In this document: positions 26,353-35,205 of the stretch, in pieces
Layout: each line of letters opens with the position of its first letter
Position numbering within the stretch: position 1 is the stretch's first letter
DNA from: Herpetosiphon aurantiacus DSM 785
Lineage (GTDB): Bacteria; Chloroflexota; Chloroflexia; Chloroflexales; Herpetosiphonaceae
Direction: 5' to 3'
NCBI GenBank assembly: GCA_000018565.1
Contig: CP000875.1
Coordinates: forward strand, 1,813,199 to 1,877,198
Length of the DNA stretch: 64,000 bases
Notes under the pieces: model-generated
Databases searched by the model: none
Told to the model about the DNA's origin: nothing
The model's input: only the letters and a program-made list of their open reading frames with translations
Program-made: the position numbers and the translations under genes

Positions 26353-26805
26353 ATGCGCTGCCCGTATTGCACTGGCGAAAGTGCAGTGATTGATACTCGC
26401 GAACTTGATAATGGTGAAACCATCCGTCGTCGCCGTCGCTGCAAACACTGTGATCGCCGCTTCACAACCTATGAACGGGTTGAATCTGTTAATGTCATGG
26501 TCGTTAAGAAAAATGGCGATCGTGAGCCATATGACCGCGAGAAATTATTGCGCGGTTTACGGGTTGCGGCCTATAAACGGCCTATCTCAGCCGATGTAAT
26601 TGACACGTTGGTCACTGAAGTCGAGGCTGCTCTGATCGCCTACGATGCCTTGGAAGTTCCTAGCTCGGTGATTGGCGAACAGGTGATGGAACGCTTACGC
26701 TCACTCGATGAGGTAGCCTACATCCGCTTTGCCTCGGTTTATCGTTCATTTAGCGATCTTGGCAAGCTGCGTGAAGCTGTCGAAGAACTTATGGAAAAGG
26801 AATAA
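26353..26805 (+). CDS. nrdR: Transcriptional repressor NrdR
   Basis: A 150-residue NrdR, the ATP/dATP-binding repressor of ribonucleotide reductase genes. The N-terminal zinc ribbon is MRCPYC plus [14 protein letters not shown] with four cysteines; the ATP-cone follows ([20 protein letters not shown]). Length matches the family. The ATG at 26353 follows GAGGA and begins the MRCPYC motif exactly. No ribonucleotide reductase gene is in the window. Confidence 0.96.
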   Translation: MRCPYCTGESAVIDTRELDNGETIRRRRRCKHCDRRFTTYERVESVNVMVVKKNGDREPYDREKLLRGLRVAAYKRPISADVIDTLVTEVEAALIAYDALEVPSSVIGEQVMERLRSLDEVAYIRFASVYRSFSDLGKLREAVEELMEKE

Positions 26806-26814
26806 GTAGCTGCA

Positions 26815-27681
26815 ATGGCAACTCCCGTATCTCAAGAAACCAAAACTGATTTGAAAGACGTGAAGCCTCAAGCTCCGGCAGTTCCGTTGCTCTGGCGGCA
26901 GTTGTGGATCGCTGGCTTGCTAACTGGCTTGGTCTGGTGTTTGGTAATTTTCGCCCCATTCTCCTACATGATTTATTTGGCTGGGGTGATTCCAATTGGC
27001 GGTGGGATTTATTTGGGTCGTAAGATTCAGGGCCGTGCGTTGGTGCATGGGGTGATTTTTTCGCTGATTGCTAGTGCTACAGCCTTGCTAATTGGCTCGA
27101 TTTTAGTCTTTACTCTAAGCGCCAAACCAGCTTTGAATGACCCTAACCAGCCTGTACCAACCGCTCAAGGCAACTTTTTGACCTTGGCCATGATGGTTGG
27201 TATGACTTTGCTGCCCTTCCCAGCCTATGGCACGGTGATGGCGCGGCGTGGCCAAGAACGTACCCAAGCCATGCGCGATGAAATGAGTGCTCGCGGTGGT
27301 CAACTCGAACGCCCAGGCCGCGTTGTTAGTATCGAAGACCTTGAATCGTTGCCATTGCCAAAATTTGGCTCATGGGTCGCCCAATTGTTTCGCAACAATA
27401 ACTTCAAACTCAAAAACTATAAATTCAATAAAGATGTGATTGATCTCTATCTTGAACGCAACGAAACCGCTGAGCTTTGGTTGGTGCGCTGTACCATCAG
27501 CGAATCGCTTAAACCTGGCCAAGTTCAAGAGTTGTATCAAGATTTGCGTGATAACCCAGAGTGGCACAAAGGCGTAATCGTTACCTCGTTGAAGGTGCAA
27601 GATGGCGCTCGCAAATCGGCTAAATCGCGACCAAACGTCGAGGTGCTCGATGGCGAAACCCTGCTGGAGATCAACGGCTAA
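26815..27681 (+). CDS. Membrane protein with a degenerate Mrr-like nuclease-fold domain
   Basis: A 288-residue protein. Residues 30-150 have about four hydrophobic segments (LWIAGLLTGLVWCLVIF; MIYLAGVIPIGGGIYLG; VIFSLIASATALLIGSIL; FLTLAMMVGMTLLPF). The C-terminal 110 residues (FGSWVAQLFRNNNFKL, then DVIDLYLERNETAELWLVRC, then KGVIVTSLKVQDGARKS) follow the pattern of Mrr/restriction endonuclease-like domains. The catalytic Asp is present (VIDLYL), but the expected Q-x-K is R-C-T, so nuclease activity is doubtful. It follows nrdR by 9 bases. A membrane-tethered sensor or scaffold is one guess. Confidence 0.65.
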   Translation: MATPVSQETKTDLKDVKPQAPAVPLLWRQLWIAGLLTGLVWCLVIFAPFSYMIYLAGVIPIGGGIYLGRKIQGRALVHGVIFSLIASATALLIGSILVFTLSAKPALNDPNQPVPTAQGNFLTLAMMVGMTLLPFPAYGTVMARRGQERTQAMRDEMSARGGQLERPGRVVSIEDLESLPLPKFGSWVAQLFRNNNFKLKNYKFNKDVIDLYLERNETAELWLVRCTISESLKPGQVQELYQDLRDNPEWHKGVIVTSLKVQDGARKSAKSRPNVEVLDGETLLEING

Positions 27682-27701
27682 TTTGGTTTTGAGGAATGGG
27701 C

Positions 27702-28163
27702 ATGAATGTGATTGAAGGAAATTTGATCGGCACAGGCCTACGAGTGGCAATTGTGATTGCCCGCTGGAATGATTTTATCGGCGGAAATTTGCTCGAAGGC
27801 GCGGTCAATACACTCAAACGCCATGGGGTTAACGACGATGATATTAGCGTGGCATGGTGTCCTGGCTCGTATGAGATTCCGCTGGTGGTCAAGAAAATTG
27901 CTGAACGTGGCCAACACGATGCAATTATCACGCTTGGCGCAGTTATTCGTGGCGCAACCTCGCATTATGAAGTTGTGGTCAATGCCGTTTCCAGTGGCGT
28001 GACCAAAGTTATGCACGATACCGGAATTCCAGTATTGTTGGGCGTGCTGACCACTGATACGATTGAACAAGCGATTGAGCGAGCTGGCACGAAAGCTGGT
28101 AACAAAGGCTCAGAGTGTGCAGTTGCGGCGATTGAAATGGCCAATTTGCTCAAACAACTCTAG
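27702..28163 (+). CDS. ribH: 6,7-dimethyl-8-ribityllumazine synthase
   Basis: A 153-residue lumazine synthase, which condenses 5-amino-6-ribitylaminouracil with 3,4-dihydroxybutanone phosphate in riboflavin synthesis. Signature segments: [20 protein letters not shown], the substrate loop [25 protein letters not shown] with the catalytic His, and [23 protein letters not shown]. The chosen ATG (27702) has GAGG 7 bases upstream; the ATG at 27696 is too close to that site. No other rib biosynthetic gene is adjacent, and it has no riboswitch of its own although a ribXY riboswitch lies 6 kb upstream. Confidence 0.95.
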   Translation: MNVIEGNLIGTGLRVAIVIARWNDFIGGNLLEGAVNTLKRHGVNDDDISVAWCPGSYEIPLVVKKIAERGQHDAIITLGAVIRGATSHYEVVVNAVSSGVTKVMHDTGIPVLLGVLTTDTIEQAIERAGTKAGNKGSECAVAAIEMANLLKQL

Positions 28164-28190
28164 TTTGAACATGGGGTTTTGAAACTGACG

Positions 28191-28225
28191 CGAGAGGTCA
28201 ACCAAATTTGCTGGTTGGCCTCTCG
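28191..28225 (+). terminator. Hairpin after ribH, probable terminator
   Basis: CGAGAGGTCAACCA (28191-28204) pairs with TGGTTGGCCTCTCG (28212-28225), 14 pairs with one G-U, 7-base loop. The tail is not U-rich (GTATGTTTA), so termination may be weak. Confidence 0.6.
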
Positions 28226-28243
28226 GTATGTTTAGGTAGTTGC

Positions 28244-28252
28244 TGCTATAAT
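28244..28252 (+). promoter_or_regulatory. Extended -10 promoter of fabF
   Basis: TGCTATAAT, 37 bases before the ATG at 28289, immediately downstream of the ribH hairpin. No good -35. Confidence 0.65.
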
Positions 28253-28288
28253 GGTGCGGCACTTTGCTATGCACTAGGAGGTTTTGCT

Positions 28289-29530
28289 ATGAATCGACGT
28301 GTCGTCGTCACAGGATTGGGCGCGATTAGCCCATTGGGCCTCGACGTGCCATCTTTGTGGGAGGGCATTGTCCAAGCACGTTCGGCGGTTGGACGAATTA
28401 CCCAATTCGATCCAACGAAGTTTAGTGCTCAGATTGCCGCAGAAGTCCATGGCTTTGATGCTGCCAACTATATGGATAAAAAAGAGGCACGGCGCAACTC
28501 GCGGTTTGTGCATTTTGCGGTAGCAGCAGCCAAAGAAGCCTTACGCAGCGCCGATTTTACGATTACCGACGAAAATGCTGATGATGTAGGGGTCATTATT
28601 GGCTGTGGCGTTGGTGGTCTCGATAATTTTACAACCTATCTGCGGGTGATGGATGCCAAGGGTCCTGACCGAATCACACCATTTTTGATTCCAATGATGA
28701 TTGTGGATATGGCAGGCGGGGTTGTGGCGATTGAAATTGGCGCACGCGGCCCGAATTTTTGTCCAGTTTCAGCCTGTGCAACTTCGGGCAATGCTATCGG
28801 CGAAGCTTGGCATGTGATTCGACGTGGCGAGGCCAAAGTTATTTTAGCGGGTGGTACAGAAGCATCAATTACCGAAATTGGGATTGGTGCCTTTGCGAGT
28901 GCCCGAGCGCTCTCGACCCGCAACGATGACCCAGCCACCGCCTCACGTCCCTTCGATAAAGATCGTGATGGCTTTGTGATGGGCGAAGGTTCAGGGGTTT
29001 TAGTGCTTGAAGACTATGAGCATGCGGTCAGCCGTGGCGCAACCATTTTGGCTGAATTGGTTGGCTATGGAGTTAGCACCGATGCCTATCACATTACCAT
29101 GCCTGCCGAAGATGGTTCGGGCGCGGTCAAGGCTATGCGTATGGCCTTGCGCCAAGCAGGCTTAGAGCCACACGAATTGGGCTATTTGAATGCCCATGGC
29201 ACTTCAACGCCAGTCAATGATCGAACTGAAACCTTGGCGGTTAAAAAAGTGTTCGGCGATTACACTGCCAAATTGCCAATTAGTTCGAACAAATCGCAAA
29301 TTGGCCATACCCTCGGGGCTGGCGGCGCAATCGAAGCCGTGATCGGCATTTGCGCGATGCGCGAAGGCCTGCTCCCTGCCACGATCAACTATCATACTCC
29401 CGACCCTGAGTGTGAGATCGATTGTGTGCCGAATACACCACGGCCAGCCCAATTCTCCAGCTTTATGAGCAATTCATTTGGCTTTGGTGGCCATAACGTT
29501 AGTCTGTTGTTCAAGGCTTTTGAAGCCTAA
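28289..29530 (+). CDS. fabF: 3-oxoacyl-ACP synthase II
   Basis: A 413-residue beta-ketoacyl-ACP synthase that elongates fatty acids by condensing malonyl-ACP with acyl-ACP. The active-site cysteine is in VSACATSGNAIG, the two histidines in NAHGTSTPVND and IGHTLGAGGAIEAV, and the lysine between them in SNKSQ. The glycine-rich N-terminal VVVTGLGAISPLG and C-terminal NSFGFGGHN complete the family pattern. Length is typical. GGAGG precedes the ATG at 28289. It is followed by rnc; acpP, usually between them in other bacteria, is absent here. Confidence 0.95.
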   Translation: MNRRVVVTGLGAISPLGLDVPSLWEGIVQARSAVGRITQFDPTKFSAQIAAEVHGFDAANYMDKKEARRNSRFVHFAVAAAKEALRSADFTITDENADDVGVIIGCGVGGLDNFTTYLRVMDAKGPDRITPFLIPMMIVDMAGGVVAIEIGARGPNFCPVSACATSGNAIGEAWHVIRRGEAKVILAGGTEASITEIGIGAFASARALSTRNDDPATASRPFDKDRDGFVMGEGSGVLVLEDYEHAVSRGATILAELVGYGVSTDAYHITMPAEDGSGAVKAMRMALRQAGLEPHELGYLNAHGTSTPVNDRTETLAVKKVFGDYTAKLPISSNKSQIGHTLGAGGAIEAVIGICAMREGLLPATINYHTPDPECEIDCVPNTPRPAQFSSFMSNSFGFGGHNVSLLFKAFEA

Positions 29531-29538
29531 AAAACCGC

Positions 29539-29575
29539 GCAAGCTAGGTAGATTCTTGGGATCTGCCTAGCTTGC
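29539..29575. terminator. Hairpin between fabF and rnc
   Basis: GCAAGCTAGGTAGAT (29539-29553) pairs with ATCTGCCTAGCTTGC (29561-29575), 15 pairs with one G-U, 7-base loop. An A-run precedes it, so on the minus strand the stem is followed by T residues; on the plus strand there is no U-tract. It may attenuate rather than stop rnc transcription. Confidence 0.5.
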
Positions 29576-29594
29576 TTAGCTTAACATTGCTGCT

Positions 29595-30299
29595 ATGGAT
29601 CTAAACAAACTACAAGCTGAACTTGGTTACACATTCAACGACTTGAATTTTTTGCGGGCGGCAATGCTGCATCGCTCGTATGTGCACGAACACCCTGAAG
29701 CTGGCTCAGAATCGAACGAACGCCTAGAATTTTTGGGCGATGCACTTTTAAATTTTATTTGTGGTTCTTTCTTATTTCACGAGTTTCCTGAGCTTGGTGA
29801 AGGCGATTTGACTAAAACTCGCGCGATGTTGGTGCAAACCCGAACCTTGGCAGGTTTGGCACGCCGTTTCAATTTGGGCAGTTATGTGCAAATTAGTCGT
29901 GGCGAGGAACGTGCCAAAGCTCGCGAACGCGACAATTTGCTGGCCGATGCCTTTGAGGCCTTGTTGGCGGCAATCGCGCTTGATGGTGGTTGGGAAGCTG
30001 CCCGTAATTTTGTCTTGCCGTTGCTGAAGTCGGTCAAGGCCAGCGGCGTGCAAAACCAAGATTACAAGACCGATTTACAACAATATGTCCAAGGCCGAAT
30101 CAACCTAACTCCTAGTTACCGCGAAGTTAATGTGACTGGCCCCGACCATGAACGAACGTGGACGATTGAGGTTTGGGCGGGTGATGCACTGTTGGGAGTT
30201 GGGGTCGGAACTTCAAAAACTATGGCTTCACAGGCGGCGGCGCGGGCAGCACTGGAAGCGCTCCAAAGCGAACAAACTACCTTACCTGAACAACGCTAA
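29595..30299 (+). CDS. rnc: Ribonuclease III
   Basis: A 234-residue RNase III that cleaves double-stranded RNA in rRNA processing and RNA decay. The catalytic signature NERLEFLGDALLNF appears at residue 40, with downstream acidic residues in ERDNLLADAFEALLAAI supplying metal ligands. The C-terminal 70 residues (YKTDLQQYVQGR, then SKTMASQAAARAALEAL) are a double-stranded RNA-binding domain. The order fabF-rnc resembles that of many bacteria. The start is the ATG at 29595; the 15-pair hairpin stands just upstream. Confidence 0.96.
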   Translation: MDLNKLQAELGYTFNDLNFLRAAMLHRSYVHEHPEAGSESNERLEFLGDALLNFICGSFLFHEFPELGEGDLTKTRAMLVQTRTLAGLARRFNLGSYVQISRGEERAKARERDNLLADAFEALLAAIALDGGWEAARNFVLPLLKSVKASGVQNQDYKTDLQQYVQGRINLTPSYREVNVTGPDHERTWTIEVWAGDALLGVGVGTSKTMASQAAARAALEALQSEQTTLPEQR

Positions 30300-30301
30300 T
30301 C

Positions 30302-30325
30302 TGAGGCTGGTGCTGGCCAGCCTCA
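30302..30325. terminator. Hairpin between convergent genes
   Basis: TGAGGCTGG (30302-30310) pairs with CCAGCCTCA (30317-30325), 9 perfect pairs and a 6-base loop, between rnc and the minus-strand gene at 30338. There is no long U-tract, so this is a modest candidate. Confidence 0.4.
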
Positions 30326-30337
30326 AACTTCTGCCAT

Positions 30338-30826
30338 TTAGCGATTAATCCGTTTGATCAATAAACCCATGCCAAAAGCAACGCTCAAGCCACCCGCAGC
30401 CACGCCCATATACCACCAATTGTTGGTAGGCGGTGGAGTAGGTTGGACGGTGATGCGATAGATTTCGCCCTCGATTGTGCCAAATGGCATTGGCTTAATT
30501 GAAATTTCCCACTCGCCTGCACTTGGTAATTGCAAGGTGGCTTGAAAATGACCAACATCGCCAACTTGTTGACCCCAAACCTGCTGAAACTCTTTGCTTG
30601 TTGCATGCTCTGCGGTCAGCAAGGGCTGAATCGGCTGGTCGCCGATGCCATTGGTTGGTTTGTTGCCATGTTGTAACACGCTAAATTCGAGTTGAAATGG
30701 CTGGCCTGCAATAATTGTATCGGGTAGTTTGGTGATTGGGGTGGTGGCCCAACCGCCAGCTTTGCTGATGCTCATCAACCCAAATTGCAACCCGATCAGA
30801 CATACGAACATTAATAAACGGCGCAT
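30338..30826 (-). CDS. Small exported membrane protein of the sigma-factor locus
   Basis: A 162-residue protein with an N-terminal signal (MRRLLMFVCLIGLQFGLMS), an extracytoplasmic beta-rich domain (PDTIIAGQPFQLEFSVLQHG, then GHFQATLQLPSAGEWEIS) and a C-terminal membrane helix (GVAAGGLSVAFGMGLLIKR). The domain resembles FixH/YtkA-like immunoglobulin folds, but I cannot name it firmly. It lies 2 bases after the putative anti-sigma gene, so it probably belongs to the same operon, and could be a target or a co-regulator of the envelope response. Confidence 0.65.
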   Translation of the reverse strand: MRRLLMFVCLIGLQFGLMSISKAGGWATTPITKLPDTIIAGQPFQLEFSVLQHGNKPTNGIGDQPIQPLLTAEHATSKEFQQVWGQQVGDVGHFQATLQLPSAGEWEISIKPMPFGTIEGEIYRITVQPTPPPTNNWWYMGVAAGGLSVAFGMGLLIKRINR

Positions 30827-30828
30827 GG

Positions 30829-31512
30829 TTATTCTCCTTGGCTAAACGATTCGGCTAAATCGCGCATTGTGGCTAAGTCGCTGGCGGTTTCGAGGCGATA
30901 AGTACGATTGTGATCGGCCCAAATTAGGCTAGCGGTGTTGCTCAAGTTGCTGGTTTTGTAGCTTTGGCCTGTGCTTGGGTTGAAGAAGGTTAATTCGCGC
31001 TGGCCTTGCAGCCAAATCGCTGCCTGCTCATGGACTTGGGTATGCCTGACGTTAGCCAGCGCAAGAATCGTTTTGCTGGCCCATGCCTGTGAATCCAATA
31101 GATCAAGCGTGATCGTTTGGCCTTGGCTGAACCAAATTAAGCGCTGAACATGCGGATATGGCTCCAATTGCAGGATTTGATCGGGCGGGCCGAGCAATGA
31201 ACTGCTTGGTAATGTGCTTGGCTTGATTGGCGGGCTGGCAGTTTGGGCTGGCGTTGGCAAAGGCACGTTGGTGCTTGGCGAATCTACGCCGATCAAGATT
31301 GTGCCAACTTGCAGCCAACGCCCAACCTGTGCCCGCACCGCCGGAATACTGAGACTTAACATAATGCCTAGGGCTAGTGCCCAGCCCAGCTGTTTGGACC
31401 AAACCGTTCGCCGCACCTGCTTGATTTGCAAATTGGGCGTTGGCGGATAGGGAAAGGCCTGAGCTTGTTCGCGCAAGGTTTCTGCTGGATATGGCTCTGG
31501 TGGCTGGTTCAT
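30829..31512 (-). CDS. Putative anti-sigma factor / membrane protein
   Basis: A 227-residue protein with a cytoplasmic N-terminal part of about 45 residues, one membrane helix (LGWALALGIMLSLSIPAVRA) and an extracytoplasmic domain with a Thr/Pro/Ser-rich linker. Its ATG at 31512 overlaps the stop of the ECF sigma gene (ATGA) with GGAG upstream; a TTG at 31518 is in frame. Sigma followed by an overlapping one-helix gene is the classic ECF/anti-sigma layout, so the role is inferred from position and topology. No zinc-binding anti-sigma motif (H-x3-C-x2-C) is present. Confidence 0.65.
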   Translation of the reverse strand: MNQPPEPYPAETLREQAQAFPYPPTPNLQIKQVRRTVWSKQLGWALALGIMLSLSIPAVRAQVGRWLQVGTILIGVDSPSTNVPLPTPAQTASPPIKPSTLPSSSLLGPPDQILQLEPYPHVQRLIWFSQGQTITLDLLDSQAWASKTILALANVRHTQVHEQAAIWLQGQRELTFFNPSTGQSYKTSNLSNTASLIWADHNRTYRLETASDLATMRDLAESFSQGE

Positions 31513-32120
31513 GCGCAACGCTCCGTCCGCAACTCAGGAAATTCGCCATCAATAACACCGCGTAGCCGCACCAATGCTCGGTGCAATCGCGATTTGACTG
31601 TGCCTTGGGCAATACCAAGCGCTTGGGCGGTTTCTTGCTCGCTTAATTCCAAAAAATAGCGTAAGTAAATCACCTCTTGTTCGCGTTGGGCTAGCCGACT
31701 GATCGCCTGCCAAAGTTGGGTTGCTTCCCAGGCTGGGCCGCTGGTTTCGCTGAATTCGCTGAATTCTGGCTGCTGGGTGGCGAACCGTTGCAAAGCTCGC
31801 AGATAGCGGCGCAGCGAACGCCGATAATTGCGGGCCAAATTGGCGGTAATTTGTAACAGCCATGGCTTCAACGGTCGCGCTTGATCAAATCGATGCTGCA
31901 TGCGGAGTGCTCGCATAAGCGTTTCCTGCGCTAAATCTTCGGCAATCATCGCATCGCCGACCATAAGATAGGCCAAGCGAAAGATCGCCGTTTGATGGGC
32001 GAGAATGTGGGTTGCCCATGCTTGGGCGAGATCAGCGTGCGGCGCTTGCTCCACGGCAGCTCCTGATTGAGTGGCTTCACTAGGTTCTACACCGCTCCGA
32101 TCAAATTGGTTCCATGTCAT
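31509..32120 (-). CDS. ECF-type RNA polymerase sigma factor
   Basis: A 203-residue sigma-70 family protein of the ECF group. Region 2 is FRLAYLMVGDAMIAEDLAQETLMRAL, shown here by IAEDLAQETLMRAL, followed by KPWLLQITANLARNYRR. Region 4 is REQEVIYLRYFLELSEQETA with the recognition helix in ALGIAQGTVKSRLHRAL. It has an extra N-terminal 35 residues and a FSEFSE repeat in the linker. It starts an operon with the putative anti-sigma factor and a small envelope protein. Confidence 0.92.
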   Translation of the reverse strand: MTWNQFDRSGVEPSEATQSGAAVEQAPHADLAQAWATHILAHQTAIFRLAYLMVGDAMIAEDLAQETLMRALRMQHRFDQARPLKPWLLQITANLARNYRRSLRRYLRALQRFATQQPEFSEFSETSGPAWEATQLWQAISRLAQREQEVIYLRYFLELSEQETAQALGIAQGTVKSRLHRALVRLRGVIDGEFPELRTERCA

Positions 32121-32170
32121 ATTTCATAATCTTTAGATCGCAGTATGAACGTGTTGGCAATCCGTGGCAG

Positions 32171-32179
32171 TGGTACAAT
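32171..32179 (+). promoter_or_regulatory. Extended -10 promoter
   Basis: TGGTACAAT, 35 bases before the ATG at 32214. Confidence 0.45.
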
Positions 32180-32213
32180 CGGGAGAAGTTGTTTTTTATG
32201 GGGATTTTTCGGC

Positions 32214-33014
32214 ATGCTCAATCTCAAGCAGCTCAAGCTTGTTTTGCTCGATATGGATGGGGTGCTGCATCGCGGCGGGGAGATTTTACCAGGTGCGGCA
32301 GAGTTGACGACTGTGCTTGATCGCTTAGGCTTAGGCTATGCCTGTTTGACCAATAATTCATCGCAATTGCCTGCCACCTTCGCCCGTCATCTGCAAGATT
32401 TAGGGGTTGCGATTGCGCCTGAGCATGTGATTACCTCGTCAACTGCTACGGCTACGCTGTTGCGCACGCGCTACCCGCAAGGCACGCGCTTGCTGGCAAT
32501 CGGCATGGATGGGATTCAGTCGTCGTTATTTGCTGATCGCTATTTTGTATCAGCCGAAACCGATGTAGCAGCAGTGGTGGTTGGGGTTGATTTTAACCTG
32601 ACCTATGCCCGCTTGAAAACTGCAACCTTGGCGTTACGCGCAGGCGCAGCGTTTATTGCTACCAACAGCGACCGTACATTTCCTGCACCTGAAGGCTTGA
32701 TTCCTGGGGCTGGCTCGATTGTAGCAGCCTTGGCAGCCGCTAGCGATTGCACGCCCGAAGTGATTGGCAAACCTGAACCAGCCATGTTCGAAGCGGCCTT
32801 GCAGTTGTTTGGAGTAACCGCCGAACAAACCTTGATGGTCGGCGATCGGTTGGATACCGATATTGCAGGAGCGCAGCGGGTTGGCATTGCCACGGCCTTT
32901 GTGGGCAGCGGCGTACATAGCATGCAACAAGCCCAAGCCTGGCAACCAGCAATCGATTTGGTGGCTGATGATTTGGCAGGCATTTTGGCCTTGCTCAGGG
33001 CTGGGCGGGAGTAG
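32214..33014 (+). CDS. HAD superfamily phosphatase (NagD-like, class IIA)
   Basis: A 266-residue HAD phosphatase. Motif I is LLDMDGVLHRG (two Asp), motif II is in ACLTNNSSQLP, the class IIA cap follows, and motifs III/IV are IGKPEPAMFE and MVGDRLDTDIAGAQ. NagD-like enzymes dephosphorylate sugar phosphates, nucleotides or phosphoglycolate; the substrate is open. I chose the ATG at 32214, preceded by GGGGA; an earlier in-frame ATG at 32145 overlaps the promoter. It is followed 3 bases later by a glycosyltransferase, so they are probably cotranscribed. Confidence 0.9.
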   Translation: MLNLKQLKLVLLDMDGVLHRGGEILPGAAELTTVLDRLGLGYACLTNNSSQLPATFARHLQDLGVAIAPEHVITSSTATATLLRTRYPQGTRLLAIGMDGIQSSLFADRYFVSAETDVAAVVVGVDFNLTYARLKTATLALRAGAAFIATNSDRTFPAPEGLIPGAGSIVAALAAASDCTPEVIGKPEPAMFEAALQLFGVTAEQTLMVGDRLDTDIAGAQRVGIATAFVGSGVHSMQQAQAWQPAIDLVADDLAGILALLRAGRE

Positions 33015-33017
33015 GCC

Positions 33018-33971
33018 ATGCATTCAATTCCAGTCATTATTGTTTCTTACAATACCCGCGATTTGTTGCGCGAATGTTTGGCAAGCTTGGCCTTGAGTAG
33101 CCTGCCAACCCAAGCGATTGTGGTTGATAACGCTTCGCATGATGGCAGCGTTGCCATGATTCAAACCGAGTTTCCTCAAGCCCATGTGATCGAGGCTGGG
33201 GCCAATTTGGGCTTTGCTAAGGCCAATAATCTTGGTATTCGCCAGGCCTTGCTTGAGCAACCACGCTATTTGTTGTTGCTCAACCCCGATGCCCAACTCA
33301 CCAGTGGAGCCTTGGAAATACTTGTCGCCTTCTTGGAGCAACATTCGCGAGTGGGCATGGTTGCGCCACGCTTGTTGTACCCCGATGGCTCGTTTCAAGC
33401 GGCGGCCTTTCGCTTCCCAACCTTGCTGATGAATCTGTTTGATCTGTATCCGCCGCGTGGGCGGGGTTTTGGGCGGCTCTATAATCACCCGCTCAACGGG
33501 CGTTATCCACAAGATGGCGGCCACGAAGCGTTTGCAATTGACCATCCCTTGGGGGCGGCAATGTTGCTGCGAGTCGAAACCTTGGCCGAAGTTGGACTTT
33601 TGAATGAGGATTTTTGGCTGTATGCCGAAGAAGTTGAGCTATGTTGGCGCATTCGCCAAGCAGGCTGGGCGATTTGGCAAGAACCACAGGCAACCGTCAT
33701 TCATCATGGTGGGGCTAGTTCCAGCCAATTTCGAGTACGCTCGTTTTTGGCTTTGCAACAAGCCCGATCACAATTTTTTGGCTTGGCCTATAGTCAGCGT
33801 TTCAATCGTTGGCATCGACGCTTAATGGTTTTTGCGGGCCTGCAACGCAGCTTGGCAGCAGTTTGGCAATGGCAAAAACAGACGATCGATCAAACTGAAT
33901 TACGTCGGCGCACTTGGGCTTGGGCTAAAGTTCGCCAACTCATCCAATCTTCCAATCAACCAAAGGATTAA
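33018..33971 (+). CDS. Family 2 glycosyltransferase (rhamnosyltransferase-like)
   Basis: A 317-residue GT-A fold enzyme of family GT2. The start PVIIVSYNTRDLLRECL and the nucleotide-binding VDNASHDGS are followed by NLGFAKANNLG, the DxD equivalent LLLNPDAQLT, and the acceptor-side DFWLYAEEVELCWRIRQAGW, all as in bacterial rhamnosyl- or related transferases. It should build a cell-surface or exported glycan. No membrane helices at the C-terminus. It follows the HAD gene by 3 bases and precedes the esterase lipoprotein by 4. Confidence 0.9.
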   Translation: MHSIPVIIVSYNTRDLLRECLASLALSSLPTQAIVVDNASHDGSVAMIQTEFPQAHVIEAGANLGFAKANNLGIRQALLEQPRYLLLLNPDAQLTSGALEILVAFLEQHSRVGMVAPRLLYPDGSFQAAAFRFPTLLMNLFDLYPPRGRGFGRLYNHPLNGRYPQDGGHEAFAIDHPLGAAMLLRVETLAEVGLLNEDFWLYAEEVELCWRIRQAGWAIWQEPQATVIHHGGASSSQFRVRSFLALQQARSQFFGLAYSQRFNRWHRRLMVFAGLQRSLAAVWQWQKQTIDQTELRRRTWAWAKVRQLIQSSNQPKD

Positions 33972-33975
33972 ATGT

Positions 33976-35205
33976 ATGCAGCGATTTATGAGTTTATTCT
34001 TGATTTGTGCGCTTTTGGCAAGTTGCGGTGGGGCGGCGGTCAGCTATGATCCAACCCAGCCGATCACTAGTTTTAATTTGTTGCGCGAGCAATTGGCGAA
34101 AACCAATGATCAAGCCGAGCAACTCAAATTAATCAACGATTTTAATGCGGTGTTTCCAACCAGCCCCTTGACCCAAGGCGATCAGGCCTTGTTTATGGTC
34201 GAAAAAGATGCTCCACGTATGGAATTATCCAGTGATCTGACTAATTGGTTTCAGACGACTTCGATGCAACGACTTGGCTCAACCAACTGGTGGGGCTTGG
34301 TACAAACGATCAGCTCAACCGCACGAATCGATTATCGCTTTGGGGTTGGCGGTGGTGGCGGTCTGATGAATGACCCGCGTAATCCAACCTTGGTGCCAAG
34401 CAGCATGGGCATGAATTCAGAGTTGCGCATGCCCGAATATCTCACGCCAACCGAAATTATTTCGCGTAGCGACGTGCCCAAGGGTACGCTAGAAGATTTG
34501 GGTGATTACTACACTGACATTAGCAAAACCACCCACCGCTTGCATGTCTATCTGCCGGCCAATTACGATCCAGCAAAGCAATATCCGAGTGTTTATTTTC
34601 AAGATGGCGATGATTACCAAAACTATGCTTTTACGCCAACAATTTTAGATAATGCGATTGCTGATCAGATTTTGCCGCCGTTGATTGCGATTTTCGTCAA
34701 GCCCAGCCGTGAGCAAGGCCGCCAACGCGATTATGATCTCAACGATGCCTATAGCGAATTTTTCGCCACCGAATTGGTCAGCCTGATCGACAGCAAATAC
34801 AGCACGATCAACGATCCTAAGCAACGGGTGGTGGTTGGCGATTCATATGGTGGCTTGATTTCGCTCTATTTGGCCTTACAATATCCTGAGGTATTTGGCG
34901 GTGTGGTCAATCAATCGGGCTTTGTTTCACGCCAAAATGGCCGTCTGCTGACGCTCATGTCAATTCAGCCGCCAGTTAATGCGCGGATTGTGACCGTGGT
35001 CGGCACATATGAGACATGTATTGGCGGGCCAGTGACTGGCGATGAATGCAATTTCCTTGAGGGCAATCGAACTTTGCGCGATATTCTGGTTGGGGCTGGA
35101 GTGCAACTCAACTATGCTGAATATCCGCAAGGCCATGCTTGGGCCTTTTGGCGCGACCACATTGATCGAGAGGTTGCATGGGCTTTAGATTGGCAAAAAC
35201 CCTAA
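33976..35205 (+). CDS. Esterase-like lipoprotein (enterochelin esterase/Fes fold)
   Basis: A 409-residue exported alpha/beta-hydrolase. The ATG at 33976 begins a lipoprotein signal (MSLFLICALLASCGGA, Cys at the lipobox). The nucleophile is the Ser of VVVGDSYGGLISLYLAL, and the catalytic His is probably in YPQGHAWAFWRDH; the acidic residue is not certain. The beta-strand order (VYFQDGDDYQNYAF) fits putative esterases of the Fes/EstD group. An inserted N-terminal domain of 110 residues precedes the hydrolase. It overlaps the deacetylase gene by 28 bases. Confidence 0.85.
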   Translation: MQRFMSLFLICALLASCGGAAVSYDPTQPITSFNLLREQLAKTNDQAEQLKLINDFNAVFPTSPLTQGDQALFMVEKDAPRMELSSDLTNWFQTTSMQRLGSTNWWGLVQTISSTARIDYRFGVGGGGGLMNDPRNPTLVPSSMGMNSELRMPEYLTPTEIISRSDVPKGTLEDLGDYYTDISKTTHRLHVYLPANYDPAKQYPSVYFQDGDDYQNYAFTPTILDNAIADQILPPLIAIFVKPSREQGRQRDYDLNDAYSEFFATELVSLIDSKYSTINDPKQRVVVGDSYGGLISLYLALQYPEVFGGVVNQSGFVSRQNGRLLTLMSIQPPVNARIVTVVGTYETCIGGPVTGDECNFLEGNRTLRDILVGAGVQLNYAEYPQGHAWAFWRDHIDREVAWALDWQKP

